A stretch of DNA of 64,000 bases, taken from the NCBI GenBank assembly GCA_026390775.1, contig JAPLFF010000003.1:496001-560000 (forward strand), written 5' to 3'. The first letter of the stretch is position 1. Every line of letters starts with the position of its first letter. Made by a program: the position numbers and the translations under genes. Positions 1 through 8,337 of the stretch are shown piece after piece. The notes below the pieces were generated by a model. It ran no database searches. It saw nothing but the letters and a program-made list of their open reading frames with translations, and was not told where the DNA came from. The DNA comes from Ignavibacteriales bacterium. Its GTDB lineage: Bacteria; Bacteroidota; Ignavibacteria; Ignavibacteriales; Melioribacteraceae.

Positions 1-1
1 A

Positions 2-445
2 GCGATTGTTATCGAAGCAGCCTCTCCAATAACAGTAGATAAACCTGAACTCATTACGGATAAACGTGTGCTTGTTGTTGAAGACGGTCCAACTCTTACA
101 CACGGTGAAATGAAATACGGAGCAGGAACTGTGATTGCACGAAAACTTGGTGCAAAAGAAATTGTTGATCCAAGACCTTACACTGTAAATTCAATTTCAG
201 ATACATTTAAAAAATATCCGAACATTGGTGTACTTCTACCGGCTATGGGTTATGGAGATGAACAAATAAAGGATCTTGAAGAAACAATTAATAAAACAGA
301 TTGTGATTCTGTTGTAATCGGAACTCCGATTGATCTTGGCAGAATTTTAAAGATCAATAAACCGTCAACAAGAGTAATGTATGAATTGCAGGAAATCGGC
401 GTGAATACATGCGAGTCAGTTCTTAAATCAAAAGGTCTAATATGA
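2..445 (+). CDS. Cyclic 2,3-diphosphoglycerate synthetase-like GTPase, C-terminal part
   Basis: The reading frame is open from the first bases of the window, so only the C-terminal part is present (about 147 codons); a GTG at 68 is internal, not the start. The visible part contains VVEDGPTLTHGEMKYGAG, then IVDPRPYTV, LPAMGYGD and VIGTPIDLGRIL. I recognise this pattern from the COG2403 predicted GTPases annotated as cyclic 2,3-diphosphoglycerate synthetase. The N-terminal nucleotide-binding half is outside the window. The stop overlaps the carbamate kinase start (ATGA), so the two are translationally coupled. Its real reaction in bacteria is unclear to me; the link to arcC suggests a phosphoryl-transfer role. 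Confidence 0.72.
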   Translation, partial: AIVIEAASPITVDKPELITDKRVLVVEDGPTLTHGEMKYGAGTVIARKLGAKEIVDPRPYTVNSISDTFKKYPNIGVLLPAMGYGDEQIKDLEETINKTDCDSVVIGTPIDLGRILKINKPSTRVMYELQEIGVNTCESVLKSKGLI

Positions 446-1386
446 AAAAGATTGCGGTTGTTGCATTTGGCGGCAACGCACTCTTACGCGCAAATGAAAT
501 TGGAACCATTGAACAGCAAGAGAAGAACACACTCGATACTTGTGAGAAATTAATTGGTTTACTCAGAAATGGTTACAATATAATTATTACTCATGGTAAT
601 GGTCCGCAAGTAGGAAATATTCTTCTTCGAAACGAAGCAGGATATTCACAATACAAGATTCCCAAAATGCCGTTAGATATTTGTGTAGCTGATTCACAAG
701 GAGGGATTGGCTACATGATTGAGCGGCAAATGCGTAATGCAATTAGTAAAACAAATCTTCGTAGAAATGTTGTTGCGGTTATTACCGAAACTCTTGTTGA
801 TATTAACGATCCCGCATTTACAAATCCAACAAAACCAATTGGCCCGTATTATTTAAAAGAAGAAGCTGAACTTTTAGCAAAAGCTAATAATTGGGTTTTT
901 AAAGAAGATGCTCGAAAAAGAGGTTGGAGAAAAGTTGTCGCTTCTCCAAAACCGATTGATATCATGAATAAAAAAGTTATTAAGGATTTAGTAAATCATG
1001 GTCATATCGTAATTGCAGTTGGTGGCGGAGGAATTCCGGTTTACTGGCATACTGATACAAAATATCTTGAAGCCATAGAAGCTGTTGTTGATAAAGATTT
1101 AGCTTCATCTGTATTGGCAAGAAATATTAAAGCAGACAGATTTTATATTATTACAGACGTTTCTAAGGTTTGCATCAACTTCAACAAACCAAATCAGAGA
1201 GAACTTAATAAACTCAGTGTGTCTGAAGCTAGAAAGTACTACGATGCTGGTGAATTTCCAGCCGGAAGTATGGGACCTAAAATTCTTGCTGCAATAGAAT
1301 TTGTAGAAGAGACAGGAAATGAAGCAATCATAACTTCTGAAAGTGAAATTGGAAAAGAAAATTGCGGGACAAGAATAACGTTGTAA
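442..1386 (+). CDS. arcC: Carbamate kinase
   Basis: Reversible transfer of phosphate between ATP and carbamate, giving or consuming carbamoyl phosphate; cytoplasmic. At 314 residues it has the normal family length. Amino acid kinase fold signatures are clear: AFGGNALLR near residue 8, THGNGPQVGNILL near 50, GPYYLKEEAE near 133, VGGGGIPV near 193 and PAGSMGPKI near 270. The start overlaps the preceding GTPase stop by four bases. A strong hairpin follows the stop. With argF 2.3 kb downstream and no arginine deiminase in the window, it may either feed carbamoyl phosphate to the neighbouring carbamoyltransferases or recover ATP from it; the sequence does not decide. Confidence 0.95.
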   Translation: MKKIAVVAFGGNALLRANEIGTIEQQEKNTLDTCEKLIGLLRNGYNIIITHGNGPQVGNILLRNEAGYSQYKIPKMPLDICVADSQGGIGYMIERQMRNAISKTNLRRNVVAVITETLVDINDPAFTNPTKPIGPYYLKEEAELLAKANNWVFKEDARKRGWRKVVASPKPIDIMNKKVIKDLVNHGHIVIAVGGGGIPVYWHTDTKYLEAIEAVVDKDLASSVLARNIKADRFYIITDVSKVCINFNKPNQRELNKLSVSEARKYYDAGEFPAGSMGPKILAAIEFVEETGNEAIITSESEIGKENCGTRITL

Positions 1387-1389
1387 ATA

Positions 1390-1424
1390 ATCAAGAGCAT
1401 GATCGTGCTCTTGATCTTAATCTT
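1390..1424 (+). terminator. Hairpin after arcC
   Basis: Perfect 10-bp inverted repeat ATCAAGAGCA (1390-1399) / TGCTCTTGAT (1406-1415) with a 6-base loop, starting three bases after the arcC stop. The following tract (CTTAATCTTTCTC) is only moderately U-rich, so it could be a leaky terminator or an mRNA 3' stabiliser. Confidence 0.6.
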
Positions 1425-1447
1425 TCTCAAACTTTAAGAAATGGTTA

Positions 1448-1909
1448 ATGAATTCATACATCCTCGGCATATCAGCTTATTATCATGATTCAGCCGCATG
1501 TTTAATACGTGACGGAGAAATTATTGCTGCCGCTCAAGAAGAAAGGTTCACACGTATAAAACATGACCACAGTTTTCCTAAAAATGCTATACGTTTTTGT
1601 TTACAATATGCCGCTATATCAATAGAGCAGTTGGACGCGGTTGCTTTCTATGACAAACCGATAATAAAATTCAACCGCTTACTAGAAACTTACATGAGTT
1701 TTCCGGGACGCGGTTTAAAATCTTTTTTAATGGCAATGCCTTTATGGTTAAAAGACAAACTTTGGATGCAAGATTTGATATCCAAAGAATTAAAATATAA
1801 AGGGAAGATTTTATTTCCTGAACATCATGAATCGCATGCTGCTTCTGCATTTTTCCCTTCTCCGTTTAAGCGTGCTGCTTTTTTAACGATTGATGGATGT
1901 TGGAAATGA
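1448..1909 (+). pseudogene. NodU/TobZ-family carbamoyltransferase, N-terminal fragment (frameshifted)
   Basis: The first 153 codons read as the N-terminal, Kae1/ASKHA-like domain of a NodU/CmcH/TobZ carbamoyltransferase. ILGISAYYHDSAACLI opens the protein, then AAAQEERFTRIKHDHSFP near residue 27 and FPEHHESHAASAFFPSPF near 125. The frame stops right after TIDG (near 1897), where intact family members continue with a VGEWATT-like segment. The rest of the protein continues in another frame from about 1894. About ten codons plus a base or two appear to be missing. The fragment alone cannot be functional. Either the gene is decaying or the assembly has an error here. Confidence 0.85.
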
Positions 1910-3242
1910 AAATAGAGTTGAAATAATTTCTGAACTACATTATCCGCATTCTCTCGGACTTTTATATTCTGCGTTTACTTATTTCACCGGATTCAAAGTT
2001 AATTCCGGTGAGTACAAGGTAATGGGACTCGCTCCGTATGGTGAACCAAAGTATGTCCAGAAAATTTATGATCATTTAATTGATCTGCGTGATGACGGTT
2101 CGTTTAAGATGAATATGGAGTATTTCAACTACAATACCGGACTAACGATGACAAATGATAAGTTTGCAAAATTATTCGATGGACCGCCAAGAAAACCGGA
2201 AACAAATTTGACTCAGCGTGAAATGGATTTAGCACGGTCTGTTCAAAATGTTACCGAAGAAATAATGATTCGCATGGCTCGTAATATTAAAAATGTGACA
2301 AATGAAAAATATTTATGTCTGGCAGGTGGTGTTGCTCTTAATTGTGTCGGAAACGGGAAACTGTTAAGAGAAAATATTTTTGAAGATATCTGGATCCAAC
2401 CGGCAGCAGGTGATGCAGGCGGAGCTTTAGGTGCGGCGATGATAGCACATCACCATTACTTTAATAAACCAATTGTAAAAAATAGCAGTCGAGATTTACA
2501 GAAGGGATCTTATTTTGGAACCGAGTACAATGATGATGTGATTGAAAAATTTATTAAGAAGCATAAACTAACTGCACAAAGACTAAAACCGGAAGAACTT
2601 ATTGAAAAAGTAAGCGATTTAATAATTCAAGAAAAAGTTGTAGGGTGGTTTCAAGGCAGAATGGAATATGGGCCGCGCGCTCTTGGAGCCAGATCTATTA
2701 TTGGTGATGCACGTTCATCTGAGATGCAGAAGAAAATGAATCTAAAAATTAAACATCGGGAAAGCTTCCGCCCATTTGCGCCAACGGTTCTTGCAGAAAA
2801 AGTATCCGAATGGTTTGAACTCGATCGTGAAAGTCCGTACATGCTTTTAGTTGCTGATGTAAAAAAAGATAAACAACGAGTAATGGCAGACGAAGAAAAG
2901 AAATTATGGGGTATAGCTAAATTAAATATTGTGCGTTCGGAAATTCCGGCAGTTACTCATGTTGATTACTCAGCAAGAATACAAACTGTTCACAAAGACG
3001 ATAATCTACTTTATCACAGATTAATCGAAAAGTTTTATGAAAAAACCGGATGCCCAGTAATAGTTAATACTTCATTTAATGTTCGTGGAGAGCCGATAGT
3101 AGAATCTCCTCTTGATGCTTATAAATGTTTTATGAGAACGGAAATGGATAATCTCGCTATTGGTAATTTTCTTTTTTACAAAGATGAACAGCCGAAATTT
3201 AATGACGAAATAGATTGGAAGGCGAAGTATGAGTTGGATTAA
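1890..3242 (+). pseudogene. NodU/TobZ-family carbamoyltransferase, C-terminal fragment (frameshifted)
   Basis: This continues the preceding fragment in a different frame; the TTG at 1890 is just the first start-like codon, not a convincing start. It carries the remaining hallmarks: SLGLLYSAFTYFTGFKVN and GEYKVMGLAPYGEPKY, then LAGGVALNCVGNGKLL, AAGDAGGALGAA, EYGPRALGARSI and ESFRPFAPTVL (C-terminal YrdC-like domain), and VNTSFNVRGEPIVESP. Intact enzymes transfer carbamoyl from carbamoyl phosphate to a hydroxyl group of a sugar or secondary metabolite, via carbamoyl adenylate. Apart from the lost segment near 1897 the domain looks well conserved, which favours a recent lesion or sequencing error over old decay. 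The end overlaps the SxtJ-like gene by 14 bases. Confidence 0.85.
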
Positions 3243-3657
3243 AGATGTTGTGCATGAATTAGGTGAACTTGACATTTCGAAGAAGTCGCTAAAGAAATTT
3301 GGTATTACAGTCGGTGGAATTTTACTTCTTTTCGGGATAATATTATTATGGCGTAACCATTGGCAAAATTCGCGCGGTTACTTTATTGGTTTTGGAATCT
3401 TCCTTTTTTTTGTCGGATTGATATCACCGCAAAGGTTGGTCAATATTTATAAGGTATGGATGGGATTTGCTTTTGCTTTAGGGTGGGTAATCTCTAGATT
3501 TATTTTAATAATTTTGTTTGTGTTTATTCTAACTCCGTTAGGTTTTAGTGCCAAACTATTCGGTAAGAAATTTCTCGACCTGAAATTTAAGGACGGCAAA
3601 AACTCTTACTGGATCCCAAAAGAAAAAAGAAAAATTGATTATGAGAAAATGTTCTAA
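3229..3657 (+). CDS. SxtJ-like small membrane protein
   Basis: 142 residues with two hydrophobic regions: one near residues 28-60 that probably forms two helices, and another near 75-105. A basic C-terminus follows (WIPKEKRKIDYEKMF). Size, topology and position directly behind a NodU-type carbamoyltransferase match the SxtJ family, which accompanies carbamoyltransferases in saxitoxin-type and many other bacterial loci. The start lies 14 bases inside the carbamoyltransferase frame, implying coupled translation. The usual second small partner (SxtK/DUF5989-like) is not visible. Function unknown; an inner-membrane helper for the carbamoyltransferase is inferred from context only. Confidence 0.65.
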   Translation: MSWIKDVVHELGELDISKKSLKKFGITVGGILLLFGIILLWRNHWQNSRGYFIGFGIFLFFVGLISPQRLVNIYKVWMGFAFALGWVISRFILIILFVFILTPLGFSAKLFGKKFLDLKFKDGKNSYWIPKEKRKIDYEKMF

Positions 3658-3661
3658 TACT

Positions 3662-3669
3662 TATTTTTG
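3662..3669 (+). promoter_or_regulatory. Possible -7 element upstream of argF
   Basis: TATTTTTG fits the Bacteroidota-type -7 consensus TAnnTTTG and lies 33 bases before the argF start. The expected TTG-type -33 box is not at the usual 19-20 base spacing (the nearest ATTG is 24 bases away), so this is weaker than the other promoters listed. Confidence 0.4.
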
Positions 3670-3701
3670 TGGTAATAATAAATTAAAATAGAAGGTGCAT
3701 C

Positions 3702-4634
3702 ATGGCAGTAAATATGAAAGGGAAAAGTTTACTAGAAATTAATCATCTCACGCTAGAAGAGATTTATCAAATATTTGATTTAAGTGCTGTATTAAAACAG
3801 AAAAGATTAACTGGTGAACCTCATCGTGTATTAGAAGGGAAGAAATTGGGAATGATCTTTTCAAAACCATCAACAAGAACTCGTGTTTCTTTTGAAGTTG
3901 GAATTTACGAGCTCGGTGGTTACGGAATGTTTTTCAATCAAAATGATTTACAATTGAAGAAAAGTGAAAGTATTTCTGATACTGCTAAAGTGCTTTCACG
4001 TTATCTCGATGGAATAATGATTAGGACTTTCGACCATCAAGATGTTGTTGATTTAGCAAAGTATGGTTCAATCCCAGTAATTAACGGATTAACGGATCTA
4101 CATCATCCTTGCCAAGTCCTTACTGATTTGTTTACAGTTCTAGAAAAGAAAAGAACTTTGCGCGGTTTAAAATTAGCTTACATCGGCGACGGCAATAACA
4201 TGGCGCATAGTTTACTTCACGGCTGTTCAAAAGTTGGAATGGATATTTCAATCGCTTCTCCTTCCGGTTACAAACCTTTGGATTTTGTTGTTAATGAATC
4301 GAAAGCGAATGCTAAGTATATGGGAAGTAAGATCGAGATTTTTAATAAACCGATTGATGCCGTGAAAAATGCAGATATTATTTATACAGATGTTTGGGCA
4401 AGTATGGGACAAGAAAAAGAAGCTGATGAACGAAAGAAAAAATTTGCCGGTTTTCAAGTAAATGCAGAAATGGTAAAACATGCAAAAGAGGATTATATAT
4501 TTATGCATTGTTTACCTGCACATCGCGGTGTTGAAGTCACAGATGAAATTTGCGATTCACCTAATTCAGTAATTTTTGATGAAGCAGAGAACAGATTACA
4601 TGTTCAGAAAGCAATTATGGCTTTGTTGATGTAA
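3702..4634 (+). CDS. argF: Ornithine carbamoyltransferase
   Basis: Forms citrulline from ornithine and carbamoyl phosphate in arginine synthesis. 310 residues, typical length. The carbamoyl-phosphate binding motif SKPSTRTRVSFE lies near residues 50-61, the ornithine-side motif HHPCQVLTDLF near 130, and the C-terminal MHCLPAHRGVEVTDE near 267. HCLPAH is diagnostic for OTCases rather than aspartate carbamoyltransferases. Start ATG at 3702 has GAAGG about 8 bases upstream. It closes the carbamoyl-phosphate neighbourhood and ends at a strong terminator that faces the convergent permease gene. No other arginine biosynthesis gene is in the window, so a catabolic role is also possible. Confidence 0.94.
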   Translation: MAVNMKGKSLLEINHLTLEEIYQIFDLSAVLKQKRLTGEPHRVLEGKKLGMIFSKPSTRTRVSFEVGIYELGGYGMFFNQNDLQLKKSESISDTAKVLSRYLDGIMIRTFDHQDVVDLAKYGSIPVINGLTDLHHPCQVLTDLFTVLEKKRTLRGLKLAYIGDGNNMAHSLLHGCSKVGMDISIASPSGYKPLDFVVNESKANAKYMGSKIEIFNKPIDAVKNADIIYTDVWASMGQEKEADERKKKFAGFQVNAEMVKHAKEDYIFMHCLPAHRGVEVTDEICDSPNSVIFDEAENRLHVQKAIMALLM

Positions 4635-4660
4635 AGCAGATCAAAATACAATTTAAGGAA

Positions 4661-4689
4661 AAGAGCGCTAATTGGCGCTCTTCTTTTTT
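4661..4689 (+). terminator. Rho-independent terminator after argF
   Basis: Perfect 8-bp stem AAGAGCGC (4661-4668) / GCGCTCTT (4675-4682) with a 6-base loop, followed by C and six T (4684-4689). It separates argF from the convergent permease gene; on the opposite strand the stem is followed by TTTTCC, so it may also work weakly in reverse. Confidence 0.88.
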
Positions 4690-4746
4690 CTTATAGTTCA
4701 TATTGATAGAAAACGAATCAGAATTGAAGTTGGTTTATAAGTATTC

Positions 4747-6774
4747 CTAGAGTTCAAACTCTAATTCTTGTTTAACGTTGCCTGTCTTACTTACCGCTTT
4801 AACAGTTAGGCTTTTTGTTTGATCAGATTGTGCATAACCCCAGTATATAGCAAGTTGCTGAAATTGTATTTCTGGTGAATACTTTACTGAAACACCTAAA
4901 TAAACTTCATCAACATTTAATTCTGCTGCAGTATAAGCAATAGCATATAGAGCGTTGTTTGTTGGAACAACTATCGGTTTTACAGTCTTACCTTCTTTTT
5001 CCGCAAGCGTAATCACCTTACTAAAAAGCTCATCTTCCGTTAACCCCATATATTTATCTTGAACCATGTTGATTATTTCAGGAATTACTTTTGCGTACAT
5101 TACAATTATTTCAGTATCATCTTCTGCAGTTTTTTCCAAACATTTTTCTAAATGATATAATCTTGAAGGGGAACTTACTGCAACAAGTTTTCTTTTTCGA
5201 TTCGGACTGCCCTCTAATAGTTTGGAAAAACTTGTTTGCGGAGTAATGATAAATTTTTCTAACGAATGATGTTCTGCCGAAAGCTTTTTATTTTTTCTTT
5301 CAGAGATTCCAAAAACGATATATAAAATTATTGTAAATGTTACACCTCCTACTGTAGCAAACGGTTTAGTAAATAAATTCACAACTCCTAATAGAAGTAA
5401 TACTAAGAAGATGAGTCCAAGTCCCAAAGGAATTTCCTTTTTACCGATCTTAAAATTGGGTCCAACTTTCCATTCACGTTTAGTTTTGTCTTTGAATCTC
5501 AAAACGATCATTGAGAATGCTTTCATAATAAAACTCCACACAACACCAAACGCATAAGCTTCACCAATAAGAAAAACATCCCCACGGCTCATAACGATTA
5601 TTAATACTTGAAAAAAGGCAAGAGTATTAATTATCCGGTAAGTCGTTCCATATTTTGGATGGGGTTTACGAAACCACTCATGAAGAACTCCATCTTCAGC
5701 AACACGGTTCAAAACACTGTTCGAACCAATAAGAGCTGTGTTTACTGCTCCGGCAAGCACCAAAAAACCCACAATTACTACAAACGCTTGAAGAATTAAA
5801 AGAAGCCATCTAGGACCAATCTGATGCATTGCTAATCCACTCAATGCATTATCATTGTAAATACCTTGAAGTTCGTTGTAAGGAACAATCATGGACGCAA
5901 ATAGAGAGTTGACCCCTGTGAACAAAAGACTAAATAAAAATATAATTAAACCAGCTTTTAAAAAATTTGGAAGCTTAGGTGCTTCAATTTCTCTATAAAC
6001 TTGTGCAAGTGTTTCCTCTCCGCTAACGGCAAGAATTGCATGCCCCATTCCAACGATTACTCCAATCCCTGCAATTGCCTTAAACCAATCAACGTGTTTT
6101 AAAACTCCTAATGCATCCTCAGAAAGTTGAATTGAAAATGGGGGAATATGTACACCATTAACAAAAATTGTAATCAAAGACCAGATTAATAAAACAACAG
6201 CTAACGTTGCAGTAATTTGAAAAATTCTGAGAGCTTTCTTGCTTGATTCTTCGATTCCAATAATATTTTTTCGCCAGAAATAAATCTCAATTAGAAGTGC
6301 AATTATTACAGCTATTGTCTGATCGGAAATTGATAGAGATAGGCCAATGTGAAAGTGAAACGAGCTAATCAATCCAGCTATGTATAATCCGGCAGATACT
6401 GCACTAATTGGTGCAGTAATCAAATAATCAAATATAAGAGCCGAAACTGAAAACTTGGCTAAAGTTTCTCCCAGGGCTTCATGAACAACTTTATAAACAC
6501 CTCCGCGTACAAACATACTCGATGATTCAGTATAAACAGCTCTAATTGCATAAGCGAAGATCATAACGAAGAGAACAAACCAAGGAGCAGAAGGTCCAAC
6601 AGCTTTAATTGCAATTCCAAGTGCATAGTAAGCACTTGAAGCGAGATCTGACAAAACAATTGCAGCGGCGCGCCAGTAAGAAATGAACGCAAGCATTACA
6701 GAAGAAAGAATTACAACTTGAATTTTTTTTGCACTTACTTTTGCTTGATTCCCACTACTGTCCGGATTATCCAC
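4747..6774 (-). CDS. APC-family amino acid permease with C-terminal UspA-like domain
   Basis: 675 residues. Roughly the first 490 form a polytopic membrane domain of about twelve hydrophobic segments with APC-superfamily character (VLSDLASSAYYALG near residue 40, VRGGVYKVVHEALGE near 90, GEETLAQVYREIEAPK near 255). The last about 170 residues are soluble and begin near KRKLVAVSSPSRLYHL. They look like a universal-stress-protein type alpha/beta domain, a known arrangement in some APC transporters where the cytosolic domain may sense nucleotides. The substrate cannot be read from the sequence. It stands alone, convergent to argF, with its own promoter at 6801-6832. Start ATG at 6774 follows the predicted transcription start by about 20 bases. 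Confidence 0.82.
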   Translation of the reverse strand: MDNPDSSGNQAKVSAKKIQVVILSSVMLAFISYWRAAAIVLSDLASSAYYALGIAIKAVGPSAPWFVLFVMIFAYAIRAVYTESSSMFVRGGVYKVVHEALGETLAKFSVSALIFDYLITAPISAVSAGLYIAGLISSFHFHIGLSLSISDQTIAVIIALLIEIYFWRKNIIGIEESSKKALRIFQITATLAVVLLIWSLITIFVNGVHIPPFSIQLSEDALGVLKHVDWFKAIAGIGVIVGMGHAILAVSGEETLAQVYREIEAPKLPNFLKAGLIIFLFSLLFTGVNSLFASMIVPYNELQGIYNDNALSGLAMHQIGPRWLLLILQAFVVIVGFLVLAGAVNTALIGSNSVLNRVAEDGVLHEWFRKPHPKYGTTYRIINTLAFFQVLIIVMSRGDVFLIGEAYAFGVVWSFIMKAFSMIVLRFKDKTKREWKVGPNFKIGKKEIPLGLGLIFLVLLLLGVVNLFTKPFATVGGVTFTIILYIVFGISERKNKKLSAEHHSLEKFIITPQTSFSKLLEGSPNRKRKLVAVSSPSRLYHLEKCLEKTAEDDTEIIVMYAKVIPEIINMVQDKYMGLTEDELFSKVITLAEKEGKTVKPIVVPTNNALYAIAYTAAELNVDEVYLGVSVKYSPEIQFQQLAIYWGYAQSDQTKSLTVKAVSKTGNVKQELEFEL

Positions 6775-6800
6775 AATATTTACTCCAAAAATTTCGCCGA

Positions 6801-6832
6801 CAAAAATAGACTAATATCATTACCAAATCAAT
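6801..6832 (-). promoter_or_regulatory. Bacteroidota-type promoter of the permease gene
   Basis: On the minus strand: ATTG (6832-6829), 20 bases, TATTTTTG (6808-6801). This is a full match to the NTTG-N19/20-TAnnTTTG pattern seen elsewhere in the window and lies 27 bases before the start codon. Confidence 0.65.
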
Positions 6833-6907
6833 AAAACTATCGTTGATTTAACACAAAAACAATTTATTGCATTTATGAAAATAGTCCACTAAAAAATGTA
6901 TTTTACT

Positions 6908-6938
6908 TTTGTCATTAACTCAAAAATATTTATTTTTA
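6908..6938 (+). promoter_or_regulatory. Promoter of tRNA-Phe
   Basis: TTTG (6908-6911), 19 bases, TATTTTTA (6931-6938), ending 16 bases before the mature tRNA. It differs from TAnnTTTG only at the last base. Confidence 0.6.
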
Positions 6939-6954
6939 CGCCTCAATTTAAGGC

Positions 6955-7027
6955 GGGCAGATAGCTCAGTCGGTAGAGCAAAGGACTGAAAATCCTTGTG
7001 TCGGCGGTTCGATTCCGTCTCTGCCCA
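6955..7027 (+). tRNA. tRNA-Phe (anticodon GAA)
   Basis: 73-nt cloverleaf. The 7-bp acceptor stem GGGCAGA/TCTGCCC is perfect. The D arm is GCTC...GAGC, the anticodon arm AAGGA-CTGAAAA-TCCTT gives GAA, and the T arm has the TTCGATT loop. The discriminator base is A at 7027; the CCA tail is not encoded (CAA follows). The gene is transcribed alone, with its own promoter upstream and a terminator directly downstream. Confidence 0.96.
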
Positions 7028-7031
7028 CAAA

Positions 7032-7060
7032 AAAAGGGATGATGATTCATCCCTTTTATG
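7032..7060 (+). terminator. Terminator of tRNA-Phe
   Basis: Perfect 11-bp stem AAAAGGGATGA (7032-7042) / TCATCCCTTTT (7047-7057) with a 4-base loop; the T run is part of the 3' arm. It begins 5 bases after the tRNA. Confidence 0.82.
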
Positions 7061-7070
7061 TTTATAACCG

Positions 7071-7102
7071 GTTGAATCCCGCACTCCCTCTCTTTATATT
7101 TC
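7071..7102 (+). promoter_or_regulatory. Promoter of the purC-recX operon
   Basis: GTTG (7071-7074), 20 bases, TATATTTC (7095-7102). The -7 differs from TAnnTTTG only at the last base. The purC start lies 24 bases downstream. Confidence 0.55.
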
Positions 7103-7125
7103 AATATCAAAATTCATGAAGAAAA

Positions 7126-8019
7126 ATGCCTGCTAAAACAATCACCAATACAAATTTTAGTAACCTAAAATTATTCAAGCAAGGTAAAGTCCGCGATGTG
7201 TATGAAGTTGGAAACTATTATCTGATTGTTGCTACAGACCGTCTTTCTGCTTTTGATGTGATTATGAACGAGGGAATTCCTGATAAAGGGAAAATATTAA
7301 ATCGTATTTCTAAGTTCTGGTTCAATTTCACAAAAGAAATTATTCCAAATCATCTAATATCAATGAATGTGGATGAATATCCGTCAGAATGTTTACCTTA
7401 TAAAGCGATATTAAAAGATCGTTCCATGCTGGTTAAAAAAGCAGAATTAATTCCAATCGAGTGCATAGTTCGCGGGTATATAACAGGATCAGGTTTAGTG
7501 GATTATAAAAAAACCGGAATGATTTGCGGAATTAAATTACCTGAGGGATTGGTTGAGTCGGAAAAACTTCCTTCACCGATTTTCACTCCATCAACAAAAG
7601 CAGAAATTGGTTTACATGATGAAAATATAACAGAACAAGAAACCGAAAAAATTATTGGTAAAGATGCATTTCAATTTATTAAAAATGCTGCAATAGAAAT
7701 TTATACCAAAGCTGCAGAATTTGCACTCACAAAAGGGATAATAATAGCTGATACAAAAATGGAATTTGGTTATTATGCTGGTAAAATTATTTTAATTGAT
7801 GAATTACTAACACCGGATTCTTCAAGATTCTGGCCATTAAATGAATATGAAAAGGGAAGATCTCAAAATAGTTTTGACAAACAATATGTCAGGGATTACC
7901 TTCTATCAATCAAGTTTAATAAGAGACCGCCGGCGCCGCCTCTTCCTGGGGAAGTAATTCTGAACACAAGTAAAAAATATCAAGAAGCTTTGTTCAAGTT
8001 AACCGGAGAAACTTTATAA
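7126..8019 (+). CDS. purC: Phosphoribosylaminoimidazole-succinocarboxamide synthase (SAICAR synthetase)
   Basis: ATP-dependent ligation of aspartate to CAIR in purine synthesis; cytosolic. 297 residues, the longer SAICAR synthetase type. Signatures: FKQGKVRDVYEVG near residue 12, ATDRLSAFDVIMNEGIPDKG near 36, ECIVRGYITGSG near 107, DTKMEFG near 207, DELLTPDSSRFWP near 225 and GRSQNSFDKQYVRDYL near 245. First gene of an eight-gene operon that also makes phospholipid head groups and RecA; the next gene starts two bases after its stop. Two other purine genes (guaB, purD) sit 6-9 kb downstream. Confidence 0.96.
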   Translation: MPAKTITNTNFSNLKLFKQGKVRDVYEVGNYYLIVATDRLSAFDVIMNEGIPDKGKILNRISKFWFNFTKEIIPNHLISMNVDEYPSECLPYKAILKDRSMLVKKAELIPIECIVRGYITGSGLVDYKKTGMICGIKLPEGLVESEKLPSPIFTPSTKAEIGLHDENITEQETEKIIGKDAFQFIKNAAIEIYTKAAEFALTKGIIIADTKMEFGYYAGKIILIDELLTPDSSRFWPLNEYEKGRSQNSFDKQYVRDYLLSIKFNKRPPAPPLPGEVILNTSKKYQEALFKLTGETL

Positions 8020-8021
8020 TA

Positions 8022-8327
8022 ATGATTCCGGTACAGATAAAGATTAAAGAGAAAAATTATTTATTCATAAAATGGAATGATGATACAGAAACCAGTATTA
8101 AACTCGCCAATCTAAGAAAGAATTGTCCGTGCGCAGTTTGTGTTTCTGAAAGAGATAATAACGGCAGTAAATACATTCCAATTTATTCTGATGAACAACT
8201 TTTCATTAAAGATATTCAGATGATTGGGAGCTATGCTATTGGAATTGTGTGGGCTGATAAACACAATACCGGTATTTATGATTTCACTTATTTGAAAAAG
8301 ATTTCTGATTTAAACAAACAAAACTAA
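8022..8327 (+). CDS. DUF971 domain protein
   Basis: 101 residues. The fold pattern is that of DUF971 (gamma-butyrobetaine hydroxylase N-terminal-like): IKWNDDTETSIKLANLR, then a NCPCAVCVSE cysteine cluster near residue 33 that probably binds zinc, and GSYAIGIVWADKHNTGIYDF near 70. Proteins of this family occur alone in bacteria and have been proposed to act near Fe-S or oxygenase enzymes, but no biochemical role can be read here. It is spaced two bases from purC and ten from pgsA. Confidence 0.82.
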   Translation: MIPVQIKIKEKNYLFIKWNDDTETSIKLANLRKNCPCAVCVSERDNNGSKYIPIYSDEQLFIKDIQMIGSYAIGIVWADKHNTGIYDFTYLKKISDLNKQN

Positions 8328-8337
8328 TCGCTGAAAA

